Shown: in pieces, positions 43,201-52,363 of the stretch
How positions within the stretch are numbered: the stretch's first letter is position 1
How the letters are laid out: each line of letters begins with the position of its first letter
Origin: Catenovulum adriaticum
GTDB lineage: Bacteria > Pseudomonadota > Gammaproteobacteria > Enterobacterales > Alteromonadaceae
Assembly (NCBI RefSeq): GCF_026725475.1
Contig: NZ_CP109965.1
Span: 1,674,001 to 1,738,000 of the forward strand
Reading direction: 5' to 3'
DNA length: 64,000 nt
The notes under the pieces: model-generated
Seen by the model: only the letters and a program-made list of their open reading frames with translations
The model's database searches: none
Told to the model about the DNA's origin: nothing
Translations under genes and position numbers: made by a program

Positions 43201-43959
43201 GATGTTTTTGCTTTCAGATGTCGCTTTAAATAAGGCGCTGGCAATACCCGCATTCACTAAGGCGTATTTTAATTCTGCTTTGTTATTAATGGCCGCATCA
43301 GCTACAACGTCACCATCTACACTAGCCGTGCCTTCAGAGATAAAGTTAGTTGACGTTAAAGTCGTTATATTGCCTTCTACTCCAAAAGCGTTACCAATTT
43401 TTGAATTTTGCTGTTGAATTGTTTGCGCATCCAAATTGACTAAGTCGTTTGAAATTAATTCACTGGCGATATGAGTTAAAGCAGAAACATTTAAGGTAAT
43501 TTGTTCGTCGGAGTCATCGATATTTGAGGTAGATGAAAGCTTAAAATCTAGCGGCAACTGAATATCGGCACCAAACGCGATATCTCCGCATCCATCAACC
43601 GCATCACACACCATCAGGGTATTTTCATTGGCTTGCAACTCAACTTTTACCGGGCCTGAGTACTCTGGCACATTAAAGCTATAAAACCCTTTATCATCGG
43701 TAATTAAACCAGTATCGCTATCAATTTCCGCTTCTGAAATTTTCACCCAATTATTGCCAACTAGCTTATAAGGAACAACGGTAGCCTGCTTCATTGTGCC
43801 TTTGGTGACAGTACCTGAAATAATAATTTCACCACTTGAATTACCATTTCCGTTACCGTTGCCATCACCATCATTATCAGAACCGCCATCACTACCACCG
43901 CCACAAGCAGTTAAAGCCGCAATTAATGCAACCGACAAAGTTGATTTAACCAATTTCAT
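40264..43959 (-). CDS. Giant lipoprotein (1231 residues) of unknown function
   Basis: Signal peptide with lipobox (LIAALTACGGGS, cysteine at residue 19), followed by a flexible Gly/Asp/Asn linker (residues about 20-43). Residues about 48-130 look like a small carrier-type beta domain (ISGTVTKGTMKQATVVPY) common in alteromonad lipoproteins. The rest is rich in Asp, Thr and Val and predicted to be mostly beta, with a pair of cysteines in MVCDAVDGCGD. No catalytic motif was recognised. AAAGGTGAGGG ribosome-binding site upstream. Probably surface- or periplasm-facing, perhaps adhesion or substrate binding. It ends at a terminator before the next outer-membrane gene. Confidence 0.7.
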   Translation of the reverse strand: MKLVKSTLSVALIAALTACGGGSDGGSDNDGDGNGNGNGNSSGEIIISGTVTKGTMKQATVVPYKLVGNNWVKISEAEIDSDTGLITDDKGFYSFNVPEYSGPVKVELQANENTLMVCDAVDGCGDIAFGADIQLPLDFKLSSTSNIDDSDEQITLNVSALTHIASELISNDLVNLDAQTIQQQNSKIGNAFGVEGNITTLTSTNFISEGTASVDGDVVADAAINNKAELKYALVNAGIASALFKATSESKNIAQLLTEATDDIITAGGSIAVNNDNGGGSFVLTTKDVLDAAAKTSSDKLKPVVDGNADVTGALTGLETEVITDQVENEQNAGEDGRVDPDSTNEPVEATPLEKAKSMVTDVRVLTELLGVYDKGDSTSGFVPAVEQYENLLLNANDMIEAEANSFTLLEDIELVLSEINALDGQDIDDGTITDKTYNAGDFGDGNLTGSISFNANTLTFTLEDITYALVGTGTGSAQNRVAAKADGSAMANLTAKIMGFESDASGQEFSLQLTGSLTSSGAIFTFNNTETSLITVKTSNKIVREDFDAAEDVSAQIDEISVNLSLQLAQQGGENPVTFEGQLKGTLVPQTELVIRQDWDWEGDSYEPEFYVEKDEIAIPEMFSLVGEFSSLEGQSVSATLTVNVNNARDFETEGFDNFGKTVNDVASVTVDSTQKSITFSIPDGTEVTEFTGMYSGDADNWISTFNTTLADNQINTEIEQFATITQDGANPRYVYTYIEDEAGEDFAWAEQLVVEPNGSQYDVYYIEDIPVHVDDYLGADGLLKDNDGNTLSLTNDFLLEETVSSFDSFLDYSYRAEDLFSFGDPREAHNLAEIVSRAQANHPEYFIFPINNLGPVQLQPVEYTAGLDMSLSGYQLNSVFEDEVTVQVDDDLTQIDIEFSQSDDSTQYMLDKTSDNNYVFTEVSMHSDYNDKSTITASTQAVSGISDAEKYTLIHASGVADTEGERYFYGFRATITPVDNNQDELVDEYQITEEYCHVYDNLGLASLDECNWDMPTDYTDSILPDAWYYGQQIDDVIDATQHYTFGLNYYMAHVAGVGHLESDTLDIASLRDQKSQTLDAYLVEPENDTGFETESNYLDLFASLALGVTVDSYDVNLRLSGNRNGIEDGLFTLDLDYELADEQGIRDVKLAVDSKDIDEEGYVTSIKASNSAGVSLDIFEPTEAQKEQGGDIVLGAIMADGEQAGEVIYRTDNSLLFVKFSDDSIVNFQ

Positions 43960-44285
43960 TTTTTACCCTCACCTTTTAAAAACTACATCCAAAGGCTCAC
44001 CAGCCCCTTAAATCAAAACACAGCTTTAATATACACCAAAAACGTGAATTACTCCTCAATTACAACAAAAAATTATTGCAATTAAAATTTATTTTCGGCA
44101 AAAAAGAACAATTGTCGGTAAGTTTTATTTGGATATTTGCAGGTTGTTCGATCACTTTAACGCTAGATAATAAGCGCTTATTTAGAATATTAGACACAGT
44201 CAATCCATTAGCGGAACTAAACACTAATTCAGAGTTAGAATTAGATGATATATTAAGTGGCATAATGATAAAAACGATTAGTGGG
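43960..44285. other. Intergenic region between dinB and the lipoprotein gene
   Basis: 326 bases of AT-rich sequence holding the lipoprotein promoter (candidate -10 TATATT near 44031 on the minus strand) and the end of dinB. A short minus-strand frame (44060-44347) overlaps dinB but I do not accept it as a gene. No terminator seen. Confidence 0.5.
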
Positions 44286-45383
44286 CTAAAATTTAAACCT
44301 GAGTTGCTGGTGCATACCAATATGAATATCTTTATCTGTAACTTCATTTAAACCAACCGAAAGCCCAATTAAACGCACACTCCGCCCCTGTGATCTTTGC
44401 CATGCTGTAGATAATAAATATTCAAAATTTTCTAAGGTTAACAAGTTAATATGATTAAACTGACTGCTTTCTAAGCTTGTCAGCTGAAAATCGTCAAATT
44501 TAAGTTTAACTGAAAGTTTTTTAATTTGATTTTGCTTATCAGCGGCCTTAATCCGACCAACAAGATCATCAAATAGCTTTTTTATTGCCCCCCGACTTTG
44601 TGATATTTGAGTTAAATCTTTAGCAAATGTACGCTCAACCCCAATAGATTTCCTAATCCGATGTGTATTGACCGTTCGGTCATCTACGCCTTGACAACGC
44701 TCCCTTAAATGAGTTGCAAACCGTCCAAAATGCTTAATTAAACGGCTTTGATCAAAATTGCGGATATCGGCAGCTGTATATAAACCTAACTGATTTAATT
44801 TTTTTAATGTTGCTTTACCTACACCGTGAATTTTTTTAAGGTCTAATTCGCGTACAAATTCAGATACATTTTGTGGGGTGATAACGTACAGGCCATTCGG
44901 TTTATTTTCTTCACTTGCAATTTTGGCTAAAAATTTATTTGGTGCAACGCCTGCTGACGCCGTTAACTGAGTTTCTTTTTCAATATCATGCCGAATAGCT
45001 TGGGCAATTAAAGTTGCACTACCCTTAAAATATGCACTATCTGTCACATCAATGTAAGCTTCATCTAACGATAAAGGTTCAATAATTTCACTGTAACGTA
45101 AAAAAATATTACGCACTTGAGCAGAGACTTCACGGTATAAAGCCATATTACCTGGCACCAAAACTAAATTTGGGCAAAGTTTAAAGGCATGAGCTGTCGC
45201 CATTGCAGAATGTATACCATACTGTCTAGCAATATAGTTACATGTTGAAATAACGCCACGCCGATCACGCGAACCACCAACGGCAAGTGGTACTTGCTTA
45301 AGTTTAGGATTTTCACGCATCTCAACTGCGGCAAAAAAGCAATCCATATCAACATGTATAATTTTACGACTTTTCTGTGTCAC
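44286..45383 (-). CDS. dinB: DNA polymerase IV (DinB)
   Basis: 365 residues from the GTG at 45383, giving MTQKSRKIIHVDMDCFFAAVEMRENP, matching E. coli DinB. An in-frame ATG farther upstream (45452) lies beyond the LexA box and is rejected. Y-family polymerase: catalytic DMD, the SLDEAYIDVTDS motif (SLDE) near residue 105, fingers, thumb helix-hairpin-helix (LKKIHGVGKATLKKL), and a C-terminal little-finger domain. Error-prone bypass of DNA damage. SOS-regulated by the LexA box at 45416-45431. The C-terminus ends QLRFKF, close to the usual clamp-binding tail. Confidence 0.95.
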   Translation of the reverse strand: MTQKSRKIIHVDMDCFFAAVEMRENPKLKQVPLAVGGSRDRRGVISTCNYIARQYGIHSAMATAHAFKLCPNLVLVPGNMALYREVSAQVRNIFLRYSEIIEPLSLDEAYIDVTDSAYFKGSATLIAQAIRHDIEKETQLTASAGVAPNKFLAKIASEENKPNGLYVITPQNVSEFVRELDLKKIHGVGKATLKKLNQLGLYTAADIRNFDQSRLIKHFGRFATHLRERCQGVDDRTVNTHRIRKSIGVERTFAKDLTQISQSRGAIKKLFDDLVGRIKAADKQNQIKKLSVKLKFDDFQLTSLESSQFNHINLLTLENFEYLLSTAWQRSQGRSVRLIGLSVGLNEVTDKDIHIGMHQQLRFKF

Positions 45384-45415
45384 GCTAGCCAACCTACACT
45401 TCAAACCCCAAAGGA

Positions 45416-45431
45416 CTGTATAAACGAACAG
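45416..45431 (-). promoter_or_regulatory. dinB: LexA (SOS) box upstream of dinB
   Basis: CTGTATAAACGAACAG fits CTGT-N8-ACAG exactly and sits 33-48 bases upstream of the GTG start. Damage-inducible control of dinB is expected. Confidence 0.85.
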
Positions 45432-45592
45432 TCTAATTATATCGACAAACAAACGGATAGCAAATTATTAGACAAGCCCAGCTTTAATAAAATTACAATC
45501 CCATCAAATTAGAAAGGGTAGCGTTCAGGTGAAAAAGTGAGTAGCAAAGAAGCGTATTTGAGTTGATATGAATTAAAGCGGCAATGAATTAA

Positions 45593-45619
45593 AACAGCAC
45601 AATTTAAATGAGCGCTGCT
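45593..45619 (-). terminator. Possible terminator after fumarase
   Basis: AACAGCAC (45593-45600) and GCGCTGCT (45612-45619) pair at 8 positions including two G-T pairs; on the minus strand TTTT follows. Weak but correctly placed. Confidence 0.4.
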
Positions 45620-45652
45620 AATCCATTGCCAATCTAATACAAGACTAGACGT

Positions 45653-47164
45653 CTATAATTCAGCAATTTTGGCTTGCCAAATTGCCGGTCCTGTTTCATG
45701 AACGTTATTGCCTGTTGAATCAACGGCTACTGTTACTGGCATGTCTTCAACTTCAAATTCATAAATAGCTTCCATTCCTAAATCTTCAAACGCGACGACT
45801 TTCGATTTTTTAATCGCTTTAGAGACTAAATAAGCCGCACCGCCAACTGCCATTAAATAAACTGCCTTGTGTTTGCTAATAGACTCTACAGTGTTTGAAC
45901 CGCGCTCAGCTTTACCTATCATGCCTGCCAAGCCATAGTCGGCCAACATCATATCGGTAAATTTATCCATTCTGGTAGCCGTTGTAGGACCCGCAGGGCC
46001 AACCACTTCATCACCAACTGCATCCACCGGCCCTACATAATAAATAAAACGATTACTGAAATCGATTCCGTTTGGTAATGCTTCGCCTCGTTCTAAATAA
46101 CCTTGTATACGTTTATGAGCTGCATCGCGGCCAGTTAAAATTTTACCTGATAACAATACAGTATCACCCGCTTTCCAGCTTTGGATTTCGGCTTTGGTGA
46201 TATTATCAACATTAACGCGGCGAACATTTTCGCCCACTTCCCAAGTCACTTCAGGCCAGTCTTCTAATTTAGGCGCTTTTAATTCCGCTGGACCTGAACC
46301 ATCTAAATAAAAATGAGCATGACGCGTTGCAGCACAATTTGGGATCATAGTAACGGGTTTAGAGGCTGCATGAGTTGGTACAGATTTAATCTTAATATCA
46401 ACTACAGTCGTTAACCCCCCTAAGCCTTGAGCGCCAATCCCGAGCTTATTAACCTTCTCAAAAATTTCTAAACGAAGTGCTTCTTCCGTCGTTTGTGGAC
46501 CACGTTCAATTAGCTCTTGAATATCGACCGGATCCATTAAACTTTCTTTTGCAAGTACAGCTGACTTTTCAGCTGTGCCGCCTATCCCTAACCCTAACAT
46601 GCCCGGCGGACACCAGCCTGCGCCCATTGTAGGTAACGTTTTAACCACCCAGTCAGCAATTGAATCGCTTGGGTTTAGCATCACCATTTTAGATTTATTT
46701 TCAGAGCCACCGCCTTTAGCTGCAATCATAACTTCGATTTTATCACCTTCAACCATGTCAATATGGACAACTGCAGGGGTATTATCTTTAGTATTAATGC
46801 GCTTACCGGCAGGGTCTTTAACAATCGATGCCCGAAGCGGATTTTCTGGATTAGTATAAGCTCGACGAGTTCCCTCATCTACCATTTGCTGTACGGTTAA
46901 ATCTGTTTTATCCCATTGAACAGCCATACCAATTTTTACAAAACAGGTAACAATTCCTGTGTCTTGGCAAATTGGGCGGTTACCCTGCGCAGACATTCGT
47001 GAATTAATTAAAATTTGCGCCATCGCATCTTTAGCGGCTGGGTTAATCTCTTTATGATAAGCCGCTTCAACAGCTTTTACATAATCAAGCGGGTGATAAT
47101 AAGAGATAAATTGCAAAGCATCTTCAATGCTATCGATAAAATCTTGTTGACGAATTGTGTTCAT
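45653..47164 (-). CDS. fumA: Class I fumarate hydratase (iron-sulfur)
   Basis: 503 residues, single-chain class I fumarase. Alpha-like part carries the cluster cysteines (CQDTGIVTCFVKIG near 65; GAGWCPPGMLGLGIGG; the third in PNCAATRHAHFYLDG). The beta-like part has GPAGPTTATRMDKF and GKAERGS. It hydrates fumarate to malate in the TCA cycle with an oxygen-sensitive [4Fe-4S] cluster. It stands alone with 328 bases upstream. Confidence 0.95.
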   Translation of the reverse strand: MNTIRQQDFIDSIEDALQFISYYHPLDYVKAVEAAYHKEINPAAKDAMAQILINSRMSAQGNRPICQDTGIVTCFVKIGMAVQWDKTDLTVQQMVDEGTRRAYTNPENPLRASIVKDPAGKRINTKDNTPAVVHIDMVEGDKIEVMIAAKGGGSENKSKMVMLNPSDSIADWVVKTLPTMGAGWCPPGMLGLGIGGTAEKSAVLAKESLMDPVDIQELIERGPQTTEEALRLEIFEKVNKLGIGAQGLGGLTTVVDIKIKSVPTHAASKPVTMIPNCAATRHAHFYLDGSGPAELKAPKLEDWPEVTWEVGENVRRVNVDNITKAEIQSWKAGDTVLLSGKILTGRDAAHKRIQGYLERGEALPNGIDFSNRFIYYVGPVDAVGDEVVGPAGPTTATRMDKFTDMMLADYGLAGMIGKAERGSNTVESISKHKAVYLMAVGGAAYLVSKAIKKSKVVAFEDLGMEAIYEFEVEDMPVTVAVDSTGNNVHETGPAIWQAKIAEL

Positions 47165-47492
47165 TTAAAATCCCCAGTGGCGTGGTGATACAAGTTAAAT
47201 TGAGTCGCTTAATTTATTGTTTAGCCCATACTGTAAAAACAATTTGAACTTAACAGTTAGCTTAATGTAGAGCCAATTTAGACAAATAATACCTCAATTG
47301 GCAAATAGTTATCTAAAATACTTATTATAACGACACTCATTAAACAAAACCTGTAAAATTTCGCACCTGTATTAAAAGCGGATTTGCATATCAAAATACA
47401 ATGACAGCACACTTTTGAGTTCACACATTTTTCGTCAATATGATAACCTTACCCCCAAATTTACCGTCAGTGATTTGCAACCCTCAACTTAA
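47165..47492. other. Divergent fumarase / pabB promoter region
   Basis: 328 bases. I find no strong palindrome, FNR box or promoter consensus. AT-rich, both promoters expected here. Confidence 0.5.
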
Positions 47493-48881
47493 ATGAATAA
47501 ATACTCAATACAATTTCAGCTTGATTTGCCAAAAGCATTAAAAGCAACCTCATTATTTTCAGCAATCGCCAAAGACGAAGGTTCAATTTTGCTAGACTCA
47601 GCCAGTGCTGAGCACGAAAATAGCCGATACGACATTATTTTATCTGCACCAATCGCCACTATTTCCCGTTTGAACAATAAAACTCGGATACGACTATTAA
47701 ATGGCGGCTACCAAACAGAATCAACAGAAAACCCATTTATGGCAGCTAAGCGCCTGCATAACGAGCTTATGCCAAAAAATGTGATAGAAAAAAGCCACTT
47801 GCCTTTTATTGGCGGCTGCGCTGGCTGGTTTAGCTACGATTTAGCCAGAGAGCTTGAACCATTAGCAAATAAGGCGAAAGCTGATATTGAGTTGCCGAGT
47901 ATGCATTTAGGTATTTATGACTGGGCGATTATTAAAGATAACCATACCGAAAATTGGTACGCCATTGATTATCAGCCTAACTTAAATCGAGTCACTCAAC
48001 TCATAGAAAAACTTGATAAAGAACACAACACCACAAAATTTACCCCTTTTAAATTAAATAGTGATTGGCAGTCTAATATGACTGAACATAGCTATGCAGA
48101 AAAGTTTGATAAAATAAAACAATACTTGGTTGAAGGCGATTGTTATCAAATTAATTTAGCTCAGCGATTTTCAGCGTTGTATCAAGGCGATTGCTGGCCA
48201 GCTTACCTTGCCCTACGTGATAGTAATCAAGCGCCATTTTCTGCCTACATACAATATAAAAATCACAGTATTATGAGCATTTCACCGGAGCGATTTTTAA
48301 GTTTAACCAATGGCTTAGTCGAAACCAAGCCAATTAAAGGCACAGTGCCGCGTGGACAATCGTTTAAACAAGATAATGCATTTAAATCACGCCTCAAACG
48401 CTCAGAAAAAGACAGAGCAGAAAATTTAATGATTGTTGATTTATTGCGAAACGATATTAGTCGAACTTGCCAGCCTGGAACAGTAAGAGTGCCTAAACTA
48501 TTTGATATAGAAAGTTTCCCAGCCGTGCATCATTTAGTGAGCACAGTCACAGGTGAACTTAAACCTAATAAAACCGCATTTGATTTATTAATGGCTTGCT
48601 TTCCAGGTGGCAGCATAACTGGCGCACCTAAAGTGCGCGCAATGCAAATAATAGAAGAACTAGAGCCACACCGCCGGTCAATTTATTGTGGCTCAATTGG
48701 ATTTATTGATTGGCGCGGTCATATGGATACAAACATCGCAATTCGAACCTTAGTAGCAAATGACACTCAACTTCATTGCTGGGCTGGCGGTGGTTTAGTT
48801 TTCGATTCAAAAATGCAAAGCGAATACAAAGAAACATTTGATAAGGTTAATAAAATTTTACCTTTATTAAAAAACCTATAA
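47493..48881 (+). CDS. pabB: Aminodeoxychorismate synthase component I (PabB)
   Basis: 462 residues, chorismate-binding family. Motifs VETKPIKGTVPRG (near 285), SISPERFLSL, MIVDLLRNDI, GELKPNKTAFDLLMACFPGGSITGAPK and DTNIAIRTLV. The PIKGT signature fits PabB rather than TrpE. With the glutaminase PabA it makes 4-amino-4-deoxychorismate for folate. Followed by nudL (130 bases), the same neighbour order as E. coli. Confidence 0.93.
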   Translation: MNKYSIQFQLDLPKALKATSLFSAIAKDEGSILLDSASAEHENSRYDIILSAPIATISRLNNKTRIRLLNGGYQTESTENPFMAAKRLHNELMPKNVIEKSHLPFIGGCAGWFSYDLARELEPLANKAKADIELPSMHLGIYDWAIIKDNHTENWYAIDYQPNLNRVTQLIEKLDKEHNTTKFTPFKLNSDWQSNMTEHSYAEKFDKIKQYLVEGDCYQINLAQRFSALYQGDCWPAYLALRDSNQAPFSAYIQYKNHSIMSISPERFLSLTNGLVETKPIKGTVPRGQSFKQDNAFKSRLKRSEKDRAENLMIVDLLRNDISRTCQPGTVRVPKLFDIESFPAVHHLVSTVTGELKPNKTAFDLLMACFPGGSITGAPKVRAMQIIEELEPHRRSIYCGSIGFIDWRGHMDTNIAIRTLVANDTQLHCWAGGGLVFDSKMQSEYKETFDKVNKILPLLKNL

Positions 48882-49011
48882 CGCAACATTTAAGCTTTAA
48901 TTTGTATTTGTAGTTCGCAAATAGGGGCAGCTATTGTTTACAAGGTTGCACAATAACAACAACCCAAACATTCATTAAACTCGATAACTAAAACTAAAGG
49001 ACTTGCATTTA

Positions 49012-49593
49012 GTGCAACTTAGCCATTTAATTAGCCGGTTAAAATTACAGGCTACTGGTCTAAACACTCCAAACCACGACCCCAACTTAAAACCTGCGGC
49101 TGTGTTGGTTCCTATTGTCGAAAACCAACAAAACATACTTGAAGTTTGGTTAACTCAAAGGCCAGACACATTAAGGCTACACCCTAGTCAAATCAGCTTT
49201 CCAGGTGGTAAATTAGAGGTTGCTGATAATTCACTATACGCGTGCGCAACCCGAGAAACTTATGAAGAAATTGGCATTAAAAGCCAAGTTTGGCAAGCTG
49301 TTAGTCAACTATCCAAACATCAAACTTTATCAGGCTATGAGATAACCCCCTATGTTAGCTATGCTCGATATACAGCCGACAATAAAAACATGCAGCTTAC
49401 CTTAAACCCAATTGAAGTAACCGAAGTGATTAAACTGCCGTTAAATTTTTTATTAACACAAGCTAAATTAACGGCTCAGCAATACCAGATAAACCAACAA
49501 CCACGTTTGATTTGGCACTTTTATTATAAAGATAAGTTAATTTGGGGGGCAACGGCCGCTATTTTAGCTGAACTAAAACAGCGGTTAATTTAA
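49012..49593 (+). CDS. nudL: CoA pyrophosphatase (Nudix), NudL-like
   Basis: 193 residues from the GTG at 49012; AAGGA (48997-49001) is well spaced for it and too close to the in-frame TTG at 49003. Nudix signature FPGGKLEVADNSLYACATRETYEEIGI, with the catalytic REx2EE core, in the spacing used by NudL (first conserved E replaced by D). NudL family hydrolyses CoA to phosphopantetheine and 3',5'-ADP. The pabB-nudL pairing matches E. coli. Convergent with cysB; only 19 bases separate them. Confidence 0.9.
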   Translation: MQLSHLISRLKLQATGLNTPNHDPNLKPAAVLVPIVENQQNILEVWLTQRPDTLRLHPSQISFPGGKLEVADNSLYACATRETYEEIGIKSQVWQAVSQLSKHQTLSGYEITPYVSYARYTADNKNMQLTLNPIEVTEVIKLPLNFLLTQAKLTAQQYQINQQPRLIWHFYYKDKLIWGATAAILAELKQRLI

Positions 49594-49612
49594 AACACAA
49601 AGGCGTTCAAAA

Positions 49613-50587
49613 CTAGCGCACAGGTAATTTAAAACCTTTGAATAACTCGTCAATCTCATCTGCATTTTTTAGCATAATGGCTTTATCAACAATATCCCGA
49701 GTTAAATGCGGCGCAAAGCGCTCAATAAAGTCATACATGTAATAACGAAGAAAGGTGCCTTTTCTAAAACCAATTTTGGTCGTGCTAGGCTTAAATAAAT
49801 GCGATGCATCTATCGCAACTAAATCTTGATCATTTTTCTTATCTACCGCCATTGTCGCCATTACCCCTATTCCTACACCCATTCTGACATAAGTTTTAAT
49901 CACATCAGCATCAGTTGCGGTAAATACAATTTTCGGGTCTAAATTTGTTTTACTAAAAGCGCTATCTAATTCAGAACGACCAGTAAAACCAAATACATAG
50001 GTAACAATCGGATATTTAGCCACATCTTCCAAAGTAATTTGCTTTTTAGTCGCCAAAGGGTGATCTCGATTAACAACCACGCTGCGATTCCAATGGTAGC
50101 AAGGCAGCATTATCAAGTCGTTATATAAATGCAATGCTTCAGTTGCAATCGCAAAATCTGCATCGCCTTTGGCAGCAGCATCGCTTATTTGTGCAGGTGT
50201 GCCTTGATGCATATGTAAAGACACTTTGGGATATTTTTTCATAAAACCGCTAATGACTTGCGGTAAAGCGTAACGCGCTTGAGTATGAGTCGTCGCTATA
50301 TTTAATTTACCTTGGTCAGGTAAGGTATGCTCTCTTGAAACGGCTTTAATGCTTTCGACTTTAGATAACATTTCCCGTGAAATATTAATAATTTCTTGGC
50401 CTGCAGATGTCACATGCGTTAAATGTTTACCACTGCGGCCGAAAATTTGAACTCCGAGTTCATCCTCTAACATTCTAACTTGCTTGCTAATCCCAGGTTG
50501 AGATGTATATAGGCTTTCTGCAGTTGCCGATACGTTCAGATTGTGATTAACAACTTCGACAATATATCTCAGCTGTTGTAGTTTCAT
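49613..50587 (-). CDS. cysB: LysR-type regulator CysB
   Basis: 324 residues. N-terminal helix-turn-helix MKLQQLRYIVEVVNHNLNVSATAESLYTSQPGISKQVRMLEDELG is diagnostic of CysB (residues 1-45). The effector domain follows with IATTHTQARYALP, the CysB/Cbl inducer-binding TTHTQARY segment. Activates sulfate assimilation and cysteine synthesis genes; the effector is N-acetylserine. Convergent with nudL. Confidence 0.95.
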   Translation of the reverse strand: MKLQQLRYIVEVVNHNLNVSATAESLYTSQPGISKQVRMLEDELGVQIFGRSGKHLTHVTSAGQEIINISREMLSKVESIKAVSREHTLPDQGKLNIATTHTQARYALPQVISGFMKKYPKVSLHMHQGTPAQISDAAAKGDADFAIATEALHLYNDLIMLPCYHWNRSVVVNRDHPLATKKQITLEDVAKYPIVTYVFGFTGRSELDSAFSKTNLDPKIVFTATDADVIKTYVRMGVGIGVMATMAVDKKNDQDLVAIDASHLFKPSTTKIGFRKGTFLRYYMYDFIERFAPHLTRDIVDKAIMLKNADEIDELFKGFKLPVR

Positions 50588-50762
50588 TTCCCTACCACCG
50601 TTATGCTTTATTTGAATATATGGAGAGTCTTTTATTACTTTTAATTAAGTCTATACCGAGAATAGGCAAATTTCGATGTTTATTTTTGATTTTAATTCAC
50701 CTTTTCGCAATTATGAACCAATATTAAGCCATACATATATCTAAAGTTCAGCGGTTATTTCA

Positions 50763-52361
50763 ATGAGTACCATAAACCGTTATATAGACAAAACATTTTT
50801 AATTGTGGATGATTTTACTGAATTTCGTTCATCGCTTAAAAATATGTTAGTGGGCCTAGGGGCTAAGTCAATAGATGCAGCTGCTAATGCTGAACAAGCT
50901 ATTGGCTTATATAAGCAAAAACGTCACGATATTCTACTTTGTGATTATAATTTAGGTGACGAAAGCCAAGACGGTCAACAGTTATTAGAATCATTAACTT
51001 ACCGCGAAATTTTAAGAAAAGACACGATATTTATAATGGTAACCGCGGAAAATTCAATGGAGGTGGTGATGGGCGCAATTGAATTTAAACCGGATGATTA
51101 TTTAACTAAACCTTTTACCAAACAAGCATTAAAAACTCGATTAGATAAAGTTTATGAAAAAAAACAAGCGTTGCGCCCCCTGCTATCGTTATTAAACAAA
51201 CAAAATCACATCGAGGCTATAGACGCATGTGATGAACTCATTAAAGCACGCTGTAAATATATGAGTAGTTGCCTTCAAATTAAAGGGGATTGTTTGTTAC
51301 GCATCGGCGATTATAGTTCTGCCCTTCAGGTATTTACCAATGTGATCAAACAAAGAGCATTATTATGGGCTTTAATGGGTTACGCTAAAGCTGCTATAGG
51401 CCTAGGGCAATACCAAGATGCGATTGAATATTTAGATAAAATTTATCAACTCAATCCACATGCCGCGATTGCACTTGATTTAAAAGCCGAAACATTAATG
51501 AATTTAGGCGAAGATACTAAAGCATGTGAAATAATTGCACAATCATGTATTTTAAGCCCTAAATCGATAACTAGATTTCGTCATCAAGGCGACCTAGCCA
51601 TCAAATTAAATAATCCCTTATTAGCACTACAAAGCTATAAAAAAGTCATTCAACTTAGCAAAAATTCAATATCAGCTCACGAAGAAGATATATTAAAATT
51701 ACTCAATACGCTCTCAACCTGTATTTATTTGGCGAACGGCAGTCAAATCAATAAATTAAAAACAGAATTACAAAATTTACTTAAAACTTATCGCCATTCC
51801 TATAAAGACAACGCTCAAATGATGATCGCGCTGGAAATAATTAATGCAATATATTGGCACAAACAACAAAACCAAGAAAAAAGTCATTCAAGCTTATCAA
51901 ATATGAGCCAAAATTTAGCAAGTATCAGTAATGGTGGCCGATGCTTTTTACGAGACCAATTTGCTTTTTTACAAACTTTCTATCCTGAACTAATCCAAAA
52001 TTCAGTACAAATAGTTGAGTTTTGCAAAGCCCAATCCATTACCGCCATTACGCCAGTAAACGTGCTAAAATCAAATCAGTTATTTGAAAGAGGTTTGCAT
52101 ACTTATGAGCAAGGTAAAACCTACCAAGCTTTAAATTATTTAATCAATGCCTACACATATTCAAATAACAATATTACGATTGCTTTATTATTAATGTCGG
52201 CACTCACACAACAAATTAAATTAGATGGCCCTAAGCATCAATACATGAAATTAATTGAAATGTGCGTGAGAACATTAAAATATCTAGAGCCGTCAGATCA
52301 AAGGTTTACCTTGTTTAGACAAAATTTAAAATCAATAAAAACAATATTAGCGAGTGAATAA
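50763..52361 (+). CDS. Response regulator with receiver and TPR domains
   Basis: 532 residues. Receiver domain at 1-130: acidic pocket (FLIVDDFTEFR), phosphorylated aspartate at 61 (LLCDYNLG), TAEN threonine, and KPF lysine near 113. From about 140 to the end is a long helical region with TPR-like pairs (ALQVFTNVIKQRALLWALMGYAKAAIGLGQYQDAIEYL; ALQSYKKVIQ). No DNA-binding or enzymatic output domain, so it works through protein contact; the layout resembles VieB of Vibrio cholerae. The next gene, 2 bases on, is its likely kinase. Confidence 0.85.
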   Translation: MSTINRYIDKTFLIVDDFTEFRSSLKNMLVGLGAKSIDAAANAEQAIGLYKQKRHDILLCDYNLGDESQDGQQLLESLTYREILRKDTIFIMVTAENSMEVVMGAIEFKPDDYLTKPFTKQALKTRLDKVYEKKQALRPLLSLLNKQNHIEAIDACDELIKARCKYMSSCLQIKGDCLLRIGDYSSALQVFTNVIKQRALLWALMGYAKAAIGLGQYQDAIEYLDKIYQLNPHAAIALDLKAETLMNLGEDTKACEIIAQSCILSPKSITRFRHQGDLAIKLNNPLLALQSYKKVIQLSKNSISAHEEDILKLLNTLSTCIYLANGSQINKLKTELQNLLKTYRHSYKDNAQMMIALEIINAIYWHKQQNQEKSHSSLSNMSQNLASISNGGRCFLRDQFAFLQTFYPELIQNSVQIVEFCKAQSITAITPVNVLKSNQLFERGLHTYEQGKTYQALNYLINAYTYSNNNITIALLLMSALTQQIKLDGPKHQYMKLIEMCVRTLKYLEPSDQRFTLFRQNLKSIKTILASE

Positions 52362-52363
52362 AC

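Noticed and set aside
44060..44347. Minus-strand frame of 95 codons overlapping the dinB end
   Set aside because: Overlaps dinB by about 60 bases in another frame, has no ribosome-binding site or recognisable domain, and its composition is typical of AT-rich noncoding DNA.
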